64,000 nt of DNA from Magnolia sinica (GCF_029962835.1 NC_080582.1:76318177-76382176), one strand, 5' to 3'; positions 10,979-23,984 are shown, counted from the stretch's first letter. The notes: generated by a model from the sequence alone, not told the origin. Numbers and translations are program-made.

Positions 10979-12051
10979 GAAATTTCTTTTAGGGGTAGAC
11001 TAACACCTCATACCTCCGGTACATGGGTGTTACCTTTTTAAAACCCGTGATTATGGAAACACAAGGTCAATTTACCAAATGACTTAACTTAACACATGCA
11101 GGGAGGGATTTTCAAGCAACATTGAGACAATCCACCATAACCCTGAAGACTCAGTTTACACTCCACACCAGTCAAGAAGGTAACCTCGATCAAATACCTT
11201 AAGTCAGATCAATTTCTAAGTCAATTAGTAATAACAGTACTTTGAAACTTAACCCATGAGAGTTAGTGAGTAACCAACAAGGTACCCCTGTATTTTAAAT
11301 ACATAGTTAACCGTTGGAAACAGGTATCGGACCCATCTGACCATTAGATCGCATCATATGGGCCAAATATAGCCCAAAGAAGTATGTAACAGCCCACTTG
11401 GGCCTCTTCATAGGCCCAAAGTGGGCCAAGACATCCAAGTGGGGCACCCAAGGTGACGGGACGGACTGGATTTAATACAATCATCGTAGTGGACCCCATA
11501 CGCAATGCACGCGCGCCTAGCACAAACGTTGCACGACATGCACCAAACCAAGCTGCTCGGTCAAACGGACTTTGACCGAGCAAAAACGCAAGAAGCAGAG
11601 GCTTCTCCCGCCCTTTTAAATTTTGAAATTTGCCGAGCTTCAAGTCCCAAAGTGGGCCATCTGAGGGGTTTTCTGGACGATCCAAACCGTCCATTTTTCT
11701 CACGGAGTCCGTCCAACAAAAACCCTACAGGGTTTTCGACCCACGCATAGAGGTGAGGGAGATGGATCGGGGCCGTCCAATGTTCACATACGGCTAGGAT
11801 TTCTGGATAGGGGACCATCAGAGGGACCGTCGTGCAAGCCAGCATCGGCTTGTCTAGTGGATTGCCGCCACCGACTCACCAGCTAAGGTAGAAGTCCTCT
11901 CTCAAAGTCCTCTCTCAAGCCAAAAGTTGCCGGACACGGCTTGAGGAGTGGAAACGGGGACTTCCCATTTCGGGAAAGAGAAGCTGTCACCGACGGCCGC
12001 TTCTTGGGGATGGCAGGGACGATCCCAGCCATTGGATGTCCCTCTCCCTGC

Positions 12052-12058
12052 CTATAAG
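12052..12058 (+). promoter_or_regulatory. Putative LTR TATA box
   Basis: 'ctataag' follows a GC-rich stretch and an 'attgg' box by about 12 bp. It lies about 1.05 kb into the LTR, a plausible U3/R position. Transcription start mapping would be needed to confirm. Confidence 0.35.
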
Positions 12059-12101
12059 AAGGGCTCAGTTCCCTTCAGATTTCACACCAGAAAAGGGAGA
12101 G

Positions 12102-12104
<3 letters not shown>

Positions 12105-12152
<48 letters not shown>
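12105..12152. repeat. (AG)n microsatellite
   Basis: About 24 AG units just downstream of the putative LTR TATA box. Confidence 0.95.
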
Positions 12153-12155
<3 letters not shown>

Positions 12156-12289
12156 CCAAGCTCGGCAGGGTAAAGGGTCCAAAACTTCAAGCCTTTTTTT
12201 TTTCTTCTTCATTTCATGTAGTCATGAGCCCTGTTATAAGCCACGTTTGGGGCCAAAAATCCGACCATGGAGAAGCTCGGACAGAGCTG

Positions 12290-12420
12290 AAAAGCAGGCT
12301 CTATTTTGAGGCCGAACATGGCCTGAGCGCAGGCTCTGTTTAAGGCCAAACATGGCCTGAGTGCAGGCTCTGTTTGAGGCCAGACAATGGCCTGTGAATG
12401 GCCTCAGCTAGGGGCTGAAA
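12290..12420 (+). repeat. Short tandem repeats, ~35-bp unit
   Basis: Three successive units each start 'aggctctrttt' and end 'catggcctgagygc', with increasing divergence. They lie in the transcribed part of the LTR. Confidence 0.65.
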
Positions 12421-12764
12421 CTCAGTCTAAAAACGGCCTACAAACAGGCCCTATTTGAGCTACAACATGTCCCAGGAAACAGACTGATAACAGTCCGAAA
12501 ATCGGGCTAAAAAAACACCCCTGTCGTTCCTTGGCTGGAAAAATGGCAGCCATCGAGCCCCTGTTTGAGCTCTAAATCAGGCTAATTTATCGGCTTGAAA
12601 TTGGTGAAGAATTCCACCAGCAATCAGCCTGAAATCAGACAATTATGTAGGCCCTGGATCAAGCAGGAAGCCTGCTGCCAGCGGGCTGTAGTTACAGCTG
12701 CTGTGTTGACGCAACAAGTTCTGTGGGTGTATCACGAGGTATGTGTTACCACCATTGGGCAGCC

Positions 12765-13480
12765 GTGTGGGGCCACCCCACACGTGTGACACGTGTGGTG
12801 GTGGGACCGACCTCGATGTATCTGATATCCACACCGTCCTTCATTGGACGGTGCTGCCGTGAGGCTAACCACGGTATATGTGCTTTATGATGGCCGACTG
12901 TCCATTCGATGGATGGACGGACCCACCTTGACGGCACGTGTGAACCCACACCGTCCATTCAAATTGAGACGGATTCAAACCTCTGGTGGGCTAGGCCGTC
13001 CGTAGGACCCACCTGATAAACGGTTCATCCTCACCGTCCAGTAGGTCTGGACGGTGGGAAAACCAAATGGCCTGCTTGTTGCAAGCTGGTGGGCCACATC
13101 TGTGGACCCCACCCTGATGTATGTGATTCATCCAAACCGTCTATCCATTTGGTGAGCTCGTCCTAAGGGCTGAGAAGAAAAATAAGACAGATCTAATTAT
13201 CACATGGACCCCACTGCCATAAACAGTGGGGATTGAACGTCCAGCATTAAAACCTTTTCGGTCACAGAAGTTTTGAATCAATATGATAGTTATTTGTTTT
13301 TCTCCTCTTGGTTCAACTCTACGTGACCCTGTGGACAAATTATATGGAAATAAACGTTGCGGTGGGCCGCACCCTGCAAACATTTGGTGGGCCACACTCA
13401 GAAATCAAGCGGGCCACACCGTCCCAAATAGTGGGCCGCACCTGAGATTCAAATCTCAATGGGCCAACCCCACTTGGACT
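12765..13480. repeat. Foldback-family sequence embedded in the LTR
   Basis: Repeated arms such as 'ggggccaccccacacgtgtgac', 'gatggacggacccaccttgacgg' and 'ggaccccaccctgatgtatgtgattcatcc' are joined to the family interior ('acagaagttttgaatcaatatgatagttatttg'). They sit inside the 4.4-kb LTR in several partly overlapping pieces. This suggests early insertion into, or capture by, the retrotransposon. Confidence 0.5.
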
Positions 13481-15437
13481 TAGATCGGGTCCAATGGCTG
13501 GGCCAAACAGGGCTCACTACGGCCCATATTTTTGGGCCATCTAAAAAAAACCACGGGCCCCGATCAGGCCCAAGTTGGGCTACAACTGGGCAGCCAGGTC
13601 AGGCCCATTCCAGGCTTTGGTTGTTGGGCCAAGTTTGGTCCAGTTCATATATAGGTGGGCCCTTAATCAACTTACACATTACCAACTTCATGACACGACT
13701 CGTCTTGGGAATTAATTTAGGAAATCTATTATACGATTCAGCTAGCTGCGGAAAACTGAACTAAGGAGGGAGGTACATCCACTCAGGTGATGATTTTCTT
13801 TCCCTTGAGTTTTCCATCTCTAAACTAGATTAGGAGTGGTTTTTGATAATATTTGTAAATGATCTCATAGAAGTGAATGATCATCCAACCTGTTTAATTG
13901 GATACCTGCCTCATAGTCTAGATACTACTGGTCAACACTTTTATGCATACTTTTAAAATGGGTCAAACCCTTAATCTACATTATCCTGTGACCAATCTAT
14001 TGCATGCTTCTGGAACCCGATAAATCACCAATTAGTTTATCTTGGACACATGATTTGGATTTTCTAGAATACTTGATTTGCCTAATTGAGATGCTTGTTT
14101 TAGAATTTCGTAAGTTAGGATTATATGATTCCTGAATTGCTTGCATACATGAGTTTATTTCATTTATTAAAGCATGTCTTAAATTTCTATAAGATTGTAT
14201 TGGTTATAAGACACATCATTAAGATTTCTCTCTCTGTAAAAACTCCTATTTAAAGAAAGTTCGAGCTTAGGGTGTAACAGAGCGGATTGCGATGGAGATA
14301 GGCCCTCACTACGAGGGTTATGATTAGTGACAAGTGATTAAGGGGACCACCATCTATGGAGTGATTCCACTTACATGACTATGGAGTGAACCACACCAGA
14401 TTTTACCCACCGTTGTTTACTCACTTTTATTCATACATACCGCCTCACTTTGATTGTTGAATTTAATAATTTATATATTTCATTCCTAGTCAGCATACGG
14501 TGGTAGCTCCCTAACATTGAAAATTGATTGGCCACGTGTTGATGGGTTCTACACACACCCTAAGGTGGTAGACTCATGAGCCGAGGATGGTGATATGGGA
14601 CCTATGCTTAAGCTGTCGGCCTACGTTGGTGTTAAGCCCCTGTAGTGACCTTGAGCTTACTTAAAATGTCTGATTGTAATTAGACTAATAATGGTTTGGC
14701 TAATCATGCATACATGACACAGACCAGCGTTTATCGCTAACGTACGTGATGTACGATAGGCAGTCGTTATGCCACATTTAGTATGCTTTCGCTGACGACT
14801 AGCCTCTGTCCGACTGGATATTTTTCCCAGATCGATGATTACATTCCGCACGATTGACCCCGGGGCATTGATTGCGTATTTGGATGGGTGACGAGCCCAA
14901 ATTTCGCATGGATGAGCATCCCCGGGGTGTGACTACATTCACGCATCCATGCACATAATATGACTGCATTGCTATGTTTTGGATTGCCTGTATGTTTTAT
15001 GCTATTTCTTGTCTAGGGCGACGGTGTGTAATATTGAGGAGAGATCACACTGAGCTGGCTACTCATTCATCAATGTTCAACCCTACAGATGAGACAGGTA
15101 TGGGAGCTTTGAACATGCGGCGGATTTGGAGCCAACCACCACCGAAGAGGAATTCTATAACGAGGAGTCACACCAGGAAGCGGCTGCCTACTATGGCTTA
15201 AATCAATAGGCTAGTTGTTACGGTCACTTGAAACAATTACATTTTGGGAATTTGTATATGGGCCTCAGCTGAGTGGCCCAGGATATTTATTTTGCTATGG
15301 TTTGGGATACAACTATACTACGCTTTGCTTCCAATGATCGCACTTTGATTTGATTGAGTTATCCATTGATCACCAGTTAACACTGGGTTTTCAGGAAACG
15401 GGTTGTATACTCGGTTCTCAAAAATCGGGGTGTTACA

Positions 15438-15639
15438 TATCATTTAAGTGTCCACTAGACTAATGATTAAGAAGACAAATGATGGTTCATGTTCAACTAA
15501 ACAAATCCTAATATTATTGGATGGGATCTCTCAATCTTGAAGATCTTTTAGGATCAATCCATCAACGGCTGGAATTAACAGACTAATGGCCTAGATTACA
15601 AATCTACATGCCCCACTTATCAAAAATTAGAGTTAGACA
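15438..15639. other. Spacer between retroelements
   Basis: Short non-repetitive-looking DNA between the chromovirus LTR and the outer solo LTR. Confidence 0.3.
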
Positions 15640-16390
15640 TCTAATGTAATGCCCTGAAAATCGGTGCGCGAGTACATGGACTCCGGTCTCGACTTTTCAA
15701 GTGTTAACTTAATAAAATGCAAATGTGTCTACATTTAAATTCACATTTATTCAACACATAAATAATCAGAGTTGCGCAATTCAATTTAGCGGAACCTAAG
15801 CGAGGTAGAGATAACAAAAATCAACAAATATAGGGCAAACAGTCAAAGTACAATTAAAAAGTGGTGTCCGTCCAAATCAGGATTATACAAGCCACAATAT
15901 ACATACCCAAGATGGTTAATGTAAGACCCGTATCTTAGTCCGTACCGTTCCATCAGCTTCCGCGGTCCTTCCGGTCAAATTTCGGCAACCTTCGCACTGT
16001 ATCTAACGTTTGCGCGAGATCCTAAGCCAGGTCCCGCACACCGATGTCGGTTCTATCCGAAACCTATGTCTTGGCGACGGCGTCGTTACCACGGTTCCAA
16101 CGCCGTAACTCGCGCACCGAACCGATACCCAGGCTAGAAGATGTCGATCTGCTTTTATTCCGAAGAAACACCGTGCGTTGCGGATTTCGAGGGAATCTCT
16201 ACAATTAGTCCCATCAATCAACCATTAATGCATCCCTTACCCCAAGTACAACAACCCATTCCCTCTTTTTCAAAAGTCCACTCTCTTTCCACCTCACCAC
16301 TCCTCTTTTTCCAAATTTCAACCTCAACCATACCACTTTTACAAATTTTCAACCCAACCCATCACCCATCACACCTCACCCATCCATATC

Positions 16391-16393
<3 letters not shown>

Positions 16394-16429
<36 letters not shown>
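16394..16429. repeat. (CT)n microsatellite
   Basis: About 18 uninterrupted CT units inside the solo LTR. It explains the Ser/Leu-rich chance open frames. Confidence 0.95.
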
Positions 16430-16433
<4 letters not shown>

Positions 16434-16898
16434 CTCAAATCTCCCAAGCAACTCAAGCCTCACACGTCCAAGCTTCCCTCTCCCTCCCAAGTGTGGTCCA
16501 CCTTCTCATCTTTCATCTCAACCATCAAAAGTCCATAACCTCCATCAAAAGGCAAGCTAAGGAGCATTGGAGTCTAAAGGACCAAGAAGAAAGAAGATAA
16601 GGTGGGTGATCTACCGTTGTTTCCAATTTTAAGGGCCACTTGTAGTGGGACCCACTTTGATGTATGTGTTGTATCAATGGAGGGCCCATAGTGGCGGGGT
16701 CCCTCCTCTCTATCACCGTATATCTCTCTTTCTCACTCTTTCTTTCCTCTCCCTAGAATGAAGTAGGCCCCACCAAATCATGTTAAATCCACTCCATTCA
16801 TCAATGGTGTGGCCCACCACATTTTAGGTGAAATTCATCGTCCATTTTGGGATGGTGGAAAGTTCCACATGTTATATGTTATATTATATTTATTTTTA

Positions 16899-16903
<5 letters not shown>

Positions 16904-16930
<27 letters not shown>
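16904..16930. repeat. (AT)n microsatellite
   Basis: Alternating TA run inside the solo LTR. Confidence 0.9.
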
Positions 16931-16937
<7 letters not shown>

Positions 16938-17111
16938 ACTTGGTGGTGGGCCACGTACATGTGGGACCCACCATGGTGCAAGTGTTGTAGCAACACGGTC
17001 CAGCGTCCAGGGACGCTGGACGTGTAGCCGTGGTCTGGGGTGGCTAACAGTGTGTGCACGGACAATGGGTGTGTACTGATAAGCTAACACAAAAGAAACT
17101 TATAACTTTTA

Positions 17112-17770
17112 GGGTGGGCTGCTCCTGCAGGCCCCACCCTGATTCATGAGTCTGATCCACGCCGTCCATTCCACTCTTCAGCCCATTTTAGGCGTTGAAC
17201 TAAGAAATGAAGCTGATCCCATTTTCTGGCGGGCCATACCATAGGAAGTAGCGGCGTTACCATTAAAATTCACTCTGACCCTTCTATTTGCCAAAGCAGG
17301 CCGCATATTGGACTCTTTTGGTCGATCTTGGACCAAGGAATCCAATGGCTGGAGTGGATCTTGCTTATGTGGGCCCCCTCTACTAAAAATCACTGAAAAA
17401 CAAAAAAAAAAAAAAAAAACAAAAACAAAGAGCAGAGACTGCGTGCCCCAGATCTTGAGTACCTCTTTGAAAAGCCACGTTGAGCTGTGCTCCACGGCCT
17501 GGGCCCCACGTGATGTGTTTCAAAAATCAATACCGTGCGTTTGGTGGGTCATCCTCCTGGCTACGGTCCACTTAAAAATCAACCGTAAACGGAACTCAGG
17601 CGGGCCATACCATCTAAAATCATGTGAAGACATGCCTAAAACATATAAAATCATTTGGTGGGGCCTACCTGAGTTTTAGATGTGATTGAAACTTGATTTG
17701 GACCCTTACATTTGTGGGACACACACAATGAATGGTCTGGATTTGTGAACCACATCACGGTGGGCCCTAG
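17112..17770. repeat. Foldback-family pieces inside the solo LTR
   Basis: At 17112-17290 an arm reads 'ccccaccctgattcatgagtctgatccacgccgtccattcc' with the matching interior. At 17487-17770 the sequence closely follows the 8958/9481 subfamily ('gggccataccatctaaaatcatgtgaagacatgcctaaa'). A poly-A stretch (17402-17420) separates them. Confidence 0.55.
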
Positions 17771-18245
17771 TCCACGTGATCTCATCAATACTTTGAATGG
17801 CAAATAAACTTTACCGCGGGCCCTGGTCCACGTGACCTTGCAAATAGATTGGATGACAGATAAAAATCACGGTGGGCCCTGCCCTGGTTCACGTGACCTT
17901 ATGAACAGTTAGATGGCAGTGGGCCCCAGTCCAGTGGGCCCTCCCCAAGTCCACATGATTTTATGAATAGATTGGATGACAATAAACGCTACCGTGGCTC
18001 ATGGTCCATGTGAACTGTTTGGATGGCAAACAAACATCACAGTGGGCCCTACTCAAGGTCCATGTGACCTTATGAATGATTGGATTGCAAATAAATATCA
18101 CAGTGGGCCCTACCTTAGTCCACGTGGCTTTATGAACAGTTGGGTGGAAAATAAACATTATGTTGGGCCCTAAGTTGGGTGGAAAATAAACATTAAGTTG
18201 GGCCCTAGGCTGGGTGGAGAATAAACATTATGGTGAGTCCTACTT
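17755..18245 (+). repeat. Tandem array built from the foldback interior, ~55-65-bp units
   Basis: About eight variable units each run 'gtccacgtgaccttatgaacagttggatggcaaataaacatcacggtgggccc', with deletions between copies. The unit corresponds to the right half of the foldback interior, so the array probably arose by local amplification of one element. Confidence 0.7.
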
Positions 18246-19995
18246 AGAACCCACCTATGTATGTATTGTAATCCACACCCTCCATTAGTGTGGGCTCCAC
18301 CATGATGCATGTGTTTCACCCAACTGTCCAATCATTTTGGAAATAAGTTAAGGCCCATTGTTAAGGCCCATCTTGATGTATTGGTGGTCCTTGTTGAGGC
18401 CTACCTTGATTTGTATAATGCCCATATTATGAGGCCCATTGAGGCCCACCTTGATATAGATATGGGGCTCATGCTATGTAGCCCATTTGATGTATTCGGG
18501 TCCTTGGGTCAAGGCCCAATAAGATATACAAAAGGCTCATTGCAATGTGTGATTCATGGAAGGCCATCCCTTGGGAGAAATGTTGGTTTGATGTCCACAT
18601 TGTGAGGATAATGTTGGTTAAATGTCCGCATTATGACTCTCCCTAAGGCCCATTAATAAGCCCGTACCTGTAGTTTATAGGTTGTCTAGGCGCATTTTCA
18701 TTTTGATCAGAGCCCATCACCACATAACATGTATAGCATAGATCCATGATTCATGATCATACGCATCATATGTATGCCTGATATGAGAAGTGACTGATCA
18801 TAGCATATGCCTTCGGGCAGATCGTTATGGGCTCCCTGATAGGCGGAGTCGCCCCACATGAGCGCTCGGTACGCGCAGGATTGTTGCATGTTTGGTAGGG
18901 TGATTCATGCACTTGCATTGTGTGATCATGATTATTGTATGCCCTAGCAACATCAAGGCCATAGCCTCCAAAGACTCATCGTGGGTGGCTGGGTTGGATA
19001 CCGGAAATGTTTAGTTTTAACATACGGGCGCCATAGATGTCCCTTGGTGAAAATCCCTAAACCCGATGGTACCAGAGGATGACTCCAACGTCGAGACCGA
19101 GTGGATATATGAGCGCATGAGGGCCGAATACCAGGAGGCTGCGTCTCCCACTGTGTCGTGGTCGGTTGGAAAGGAGTGTGGCCTTACTCGCCCGAGGGTA
19201 GGGGGCAATACTAGGCTGAGTTTGACCAGCTCGCGAATGGGTCCACTATCGACGTGCCGGATAAGTATTGGTAGACTATTGGCCAGGCGGATAGTGAGGT
19301 TTCTTACGCTCACTTGGACTGTGCGGCTAGGAGAGCGACAGTGCCATTTGGAGTGTATTGAACCCCGGTGATTATCCAAAATGAGAACTGTACTGATATA
19401 TGATGAGGTTTAGCATGCTTGAGTTGCATCTCGCATCGCATGGCCGTGTTATGGCCAATAGCATTCATATCTTGCACCGCATAGCCTTGGTACGGCTGAT
19501 TGCATTCATGTACTCATCACCATGATTCTGCATTACTCTGACCTTGCGTTCTGAGCACGCTTACATTGCACACACACTTAAACTACCCTCTAAGCTTTCT
19601 ATAAGCTTATGCACGATTGATGCGTGTAGGTGACGGCATGACGCAGTCACAGCCATAGTCTCGCCATAGTTGGAGCGTGCAGCCTAGCTTTTGGAGTTTT
19701 GTTTCTTTCGTTACATTGTATTTTCCCTTTCAGACGCATTGTACTCAAAAGTTTTTAATCATAGTGGATTTTTGTGATGGTGTTCTTGTGGTTATTGTTC
19801 GTGGGTTATGCTTTTGGTTATGCTCATTATGAATCAGACTGATAATTATAAATCCTCCTTGTATTATCTCAGGATCGGAATCTGGTGAATGGGTGTCAGG
19901 AGCTGAGAATGGGGTTCTACGGAGGCTGTCGGTGCCGGATTCGGCGATCGAAAATTTTGTGAGCCCGGTTTCTGAGTTCGAGGTGTGACAGTTAA

Positions 19996-21680
19996 AGTGT
20001 AGAGTTTTCAGTTTACGACATATCCTCCAAAACATAAAGATGGTGGCATGAGACAATATAAGCCTATCCGTCTGAGATCTCACTAGTACTTGCACCAATG
20101 ATTTACCTGGTTGGTGTTTTAAAACACCGTCCCAGGTGGGAGTGAGTAGCTAACTCAATGGTTCCATTAGTTCTAAGTTACGCATGTTATCGACTCAATC
20201 AGCGCAATTAATGGTTAATAAGACATCAAGCATTTCCTAAATACTTTTGTTAAATGTATAAATGAGATTATGAATTGATGCATACACCTCACAATCTAAC
20301 ACTCCCTCATAAGCGACTTCAACGCTTATTTTACAAATGTAAACACTCCCTCATCAGGCGACTCCAACACCATATCGCCACATCCTATTTAATGCAATGT
20401 GATTGATGCGTATGTTAGCTGAATAATTATTAAGTTCCATTCATCCAACATATTAACGAAACTAAGATACTGACGTCATATCAACAGTCCTTATCCGGAT
20501 CACGTGGCTCATTGCAGCAAGTAACAGCTCCTCACCCGTATTCTTTGATCCAAATTTAGGTGTCATCCGTTTATCTAACAAATCAATGATTTCAAAGGTA
20601 CAACATGATACCTAAATGTATTAGGATCAACTCAATATGAGTCGTCACTCAAACATTGAGTATGATCACTCAGTTCCGAGGTACGGGCTTATCATATGAA
20701 ACCAGACCACCACAAGGAAAGGGCTCGTTACCCAATTTCATTTATGCCCGGGTCGTTCGAACAATACTCTAACACGGAACCATCAGCCGAGTAATTTGAT
20801 GGGGGCCATTCGAACAACAATCTCTCACCTCTATCAATGCTTATTGGTCACTACGGGAAGGCTCATTACCCCAGCATAAGCCGACAGCTTAAACACAGTA
20901 TCGCATACCACCATGTCTGGCTCATGAGTCTTAGTGGGATCGTATCGCACTAACGGTTATGAATGATCAGTCGACTAGTAGACTAATTTGATTGACCTGA
21001 GAAAACCTCGACGCAACCGACATTAAGTGCAAGCATCCCATGTAGTCCAACTACTGTCGGTCGTTCATATTCGACACGAGTCGATCGAACAAGCTTAAGG
21101 TGATCAACCTAACTCGAGCCACCCCTTGATTTGGGCAATTTACCGACTGACCCAACATCATAAAAATCCCAAGTATCATTATGAACTAAATACTATATCA
21201 TGTAATTATAACATACATTTTACTGCGCAACAACCTAGGCATTTCATCGAACATGTAAGCATCAACATGGTACTGCATCCACTAAAGCATTAAATCAAAC
21301 ATATGAGCACGCATAAGCTAACACAACTACCTAAGCATTTAATCAAGCATGTGAGCATCGATAAAGTAACACATTCCACCACTCAGACATTTCATCAAAC
21401 ATGTGAGCATCTATATCCAACTAATAACATATATTATAGACAAATCAAAACGTTAATATATTAGCATGCACAAATTCATGTACAAGCATCTAATTATTAA
21501 CTGTGACTCTCAATGGTCGATAAATGATAACCTAGAGCTAATGGTCCGCACCTTTTGACGTTTCGCCCAATTCATATCCCTTCTAGGGTTAGAATTTTGA
21601 GAAAATCGTTGAAAGACCTAAGCAGCATATAAACTTGTGACATTAGGGACAAACAAGTATTGAAACTCTAGATTACAACT
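19996..21680. other. Outer-LTR body, no coding signal
   Basis: This is the continuation of the outer solo LTR. It has internal near-repeats such as 'catgtgagcatc' at about 21250-21400 ('aacatgtaagcatc', 'catgtgagcatcgat', 'catgtgagcatctat'). I see no gene. Confidence 0.45.
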
Positions 21681-21904
21681 GGAATTCAACACTTACCTCT
21701 ATTTATTGTCGGGAAAGCTTCGACGACGGCTCTTGTTATGGCGAGGAAGCTAAAGAGGGGATGAGAGGGCGGAGATGCACCAACGCCCACACCCCAAACT
21801 CTCTCTCTTCTCCTTTCTCCTCTTTCTCTTCTCCCTTTCACCCATTTTCTCTTACTCAATGGCATGAAATTCGTATGAGAGGAGGGGGTGCCCAAATAAG
21901 GGCC

Positions 21905-21911
21905 TTATATA
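21905..21911 (-). promoter_or_regulatory. Putative minus-strand LTR TATA box
   Basis: On the minus strand the sequence reads 'actatataaggccc'. It lies upstream of a GA-rich leader (21797-21850 reversed), mirroring the layout of the chromovirus LTR promoter. Confidence 0.35.
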
Positions 21912-22955
21912 GTGCCAAAAATAATGCAAATGGCCCCATTGGCCATTTATTCATTATATTGACCTTGGAGGGAATTTTTTCTAATCAATGAGACTCACTG
22001 AGAGGTGTACAGGTCAATCTAAGCCATATAATGAGTGTCCTAATAGACGATCTATTTTTTTATACGACTATCCGATGATCGGATGTGTCGATTAACCGGA
22101 AAGGCTCTAACTTAGATCGACGGTCACCGATGATCAATCGGGGCCGTGACTACAGGGATATGTGTGCGGAAATATCTTTAATCAGTACCCTGACTTTGGT
22201 CATGAATCGACGATCTGAAAGTCACAACTTTGTGAAAGAACAAAATGACTAGTTTTACTTAAGTTTCAGATTTCAACTTAAGGGATTCGCACGTTTGAAG
22301 CACTTAGATTCCGACCCAAGTTGAGTAATTCTGAGCACTATCTTGGTTTACCACCCGCGATGGGCGTCAAGCCCAGTGAGATGAACATTATTCTATAGTT
22401 TCGAGTTTAGTGGGCCACTAACGAGCGGTTTAGAGCTTGTTCAGATAATTGTGGCATTTTTGGAATGAATCGGATAGCGAGATTTCTTGTGCGCAATGAT
22501 TAAGGTTTGGATTAGTTAAGTTTATAGTGTGACCAATTTAAAATTAATGAAAATGGCGATTCATTCCTAATAACCCTAAACTGTTGGTTCTTAGGATAAA
22601 TGAGTAATTGGATTGATTTAGTTTATTAATTAAGATCTGACCTCTACTTGTTTCGGCTTTGGGTATATTTTTATTTAGTTACGATTGTCTCAATTAGTCA
22701 GTAATAGGTCGGCTAAATTTGGACCCCATGTGAATAAATCACGAGGCTAAACTCGATGTTTAAGTGATCGGCCGGATTCGTTGGCTTTCTATAGTTGATT
22801 AATCAGATTTGTGCGGTTCTTTATCGGTACCACCTGCGTATAAGCTAATATCGAGTGTTAATGGTCAGTAAGTAACAACATAAGTTAATCGTAATGAAAA
22901 TTTTCAAGAGTTTTTGAAAATTCAAAATAGCGAAAATTCATGACATTACCTCTAA

Positions 22956-23980
22956 ACTTTTCAATTAGTTAGGTGGACCACACTTATATTGTGCTATTTA
23001 TCAATAGCTAGACATTATTTTTTATGGTGTGGTCCACCTTATGATAAAATAGGGCTTATTTTTGTAATAGTTTATCTTCAATTCATATCGATTGATCCAA
23101 ACTATCCATTAAGTAGAGACCTAATTTAGTAGGCTATCATAGAATAATTGTACTGATAAGATGTTCTAATCCATCCTTGACTTGGTCTTGTTTTGTACAG
23201 CCATCAATTTGCAAAGCCATGGATGGGATGTGTAAGTTCCCTAACAAAAGTGATTCTTTAGGATCATAAGCATTCCATGATGGGCCCTAATAAATGTATG
23301 GATCAAATTGTTAAGTGGGCCTATTTTTGCATAAGAGATCTTAACCGTATATGCGTTAAATATCAACGATCAAATGGTTAATATTTATGTGAAGCTCTCA
23401 TGGTAGCCCATTAAATGTGCTCTGAACCTAATGAACGGTCTAGATCGATACACTAGACTGCCTAAGTGGCCCAATGCAACTAGAAGCACTATAGATGACA
23501 GTGCTCCGCGAACACAGGAGACGATATTTATCATCTGTACGGAGCTCGAAGCGACCGAATGCAAGTAGAAGCACTGCAGCTTGCAGAGTGACACCGTGAC
23601 ATTGATGAGAAATGCACCGGTAGTACTCTCCTAGCTGCATTGGGTCATTTGGATAGTCCAACCAATTGATCTTAGCTGTTCATTTAAGACCATATATAAC
23701 ACATTTTATGGGATATTATGCAAAAATTAAACTGATTAGGTGGAACAATCAATCTAGATTCGGTCTACTTTTTTAAGCCATCCTTTTTCTAACCCATGGA
23801 TAGGACAACAGGCATTAGATAACAAAAGTGATCATTTACTAGTCAGGTTCTGGCGAGGTTAGGAGTTTTGGAAAAATAATTCAACAAACTTTTAAATATA
23901 ATTAAAATCAACCCATTTGAAGACCATTTGACTTTTTTAAAGTAGCCCAAAATCCCTGATAAAATGACTCATATTACTTA
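22956..23980. other. Intergenic DNA
   Basis: No gene is visible. Diverged foldback-like words occur ('aggtggaccacact', 'tatggtgtggtccacctt' near 22970-23040). The last ~130 bp resembles the degenerate tandem repeats at 27.9-28.9 kb. Confidence 0.35.
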
Positions 23981-23984
23981 TATA

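Larger units (their letters stand above)
10999..15437 (+). repeat. 3' LTR of the chromovirus (~4.4 kb)
   Basis: A purine-rich 'ttttaggggtag' precedes position 10999, where an LTR start of the TGTAACACC type is expected; the sequence reads 'actaacacc', so the terminal TG appears mutated. The far end reads AAAAATCGGGGTGTTACA, which is the inverted counterpart. Long LTRs are usual for Tekay/Del-type elements. Inside are a CAAT-like 'attgg' and TATA-like 'ctataag' near 12041-12058, a (GA)n run, GC-rich short repeats and a stretch of foldback-family sequence. The 5' LTR is not in the window. The long open frames here (for example 11344-11703 and 11948-12343) show no family resemblance. Confidence 0.7.
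15920..19990 (+). repeat. Nested solo LTR (~4.07 kb) with perfect 5-bp target duplication
   Basis: It starts TGTAAGACCCGTATC and ends GAGTTCGAGGTGTGACA. The 5-bp GTTAA lies directly before (15915-15919) and after (19991-19995). There is no gag or pol coding between the ends, so this reads as a solo LTR left by unequal recombination. It carries a (CT)n run, an AT run, foldback-family pieces (16640-18330) and a tandem array. The open frames inside (for example 16141-16560) are low-complexity or match nothing I recognise. Confidence 0.75.
15645..22950 (-). repeat. Outer solo LTR, split by a nested solo LTR
   Basis: The left end TGTAATGCCCTGAAAATCGG and right end 'ttcatgacattacc' form an imperfect LTR-type inverted terminus. 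They are flanked by identical 5-bp TCTAA at 15640-15644 and 22951-22955. Removing the nested element leaves about 3.2 kb. Segment 20880-20950 ('gccgacagcttaa...accaccat...ggctcatgagtct') is the diverged reverse complement of 14570-14630 in the chromovirus LTR, so this is a related LTR in minus orientation. A minus-strand TATA-like box and a CT-rich tract lie where the promoter would be. The final base of the right terminus is not the expected A, so that boundary is an inference. Confidence 0.6.

Noticed and set aside
11344..12343. Open frames of 94-131 codons in the chromovirus LTR
   Set aside because: No family motif, a simple GA repeat in one of them, and a position inside an LTR. Chance frames in GC-rich sequence.
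16141..16560. 139-codon Ser/Pro-rich open frame
   Set aside because: Spans the (CT)n run inside a solo LTR with no resemblance to a known protein.
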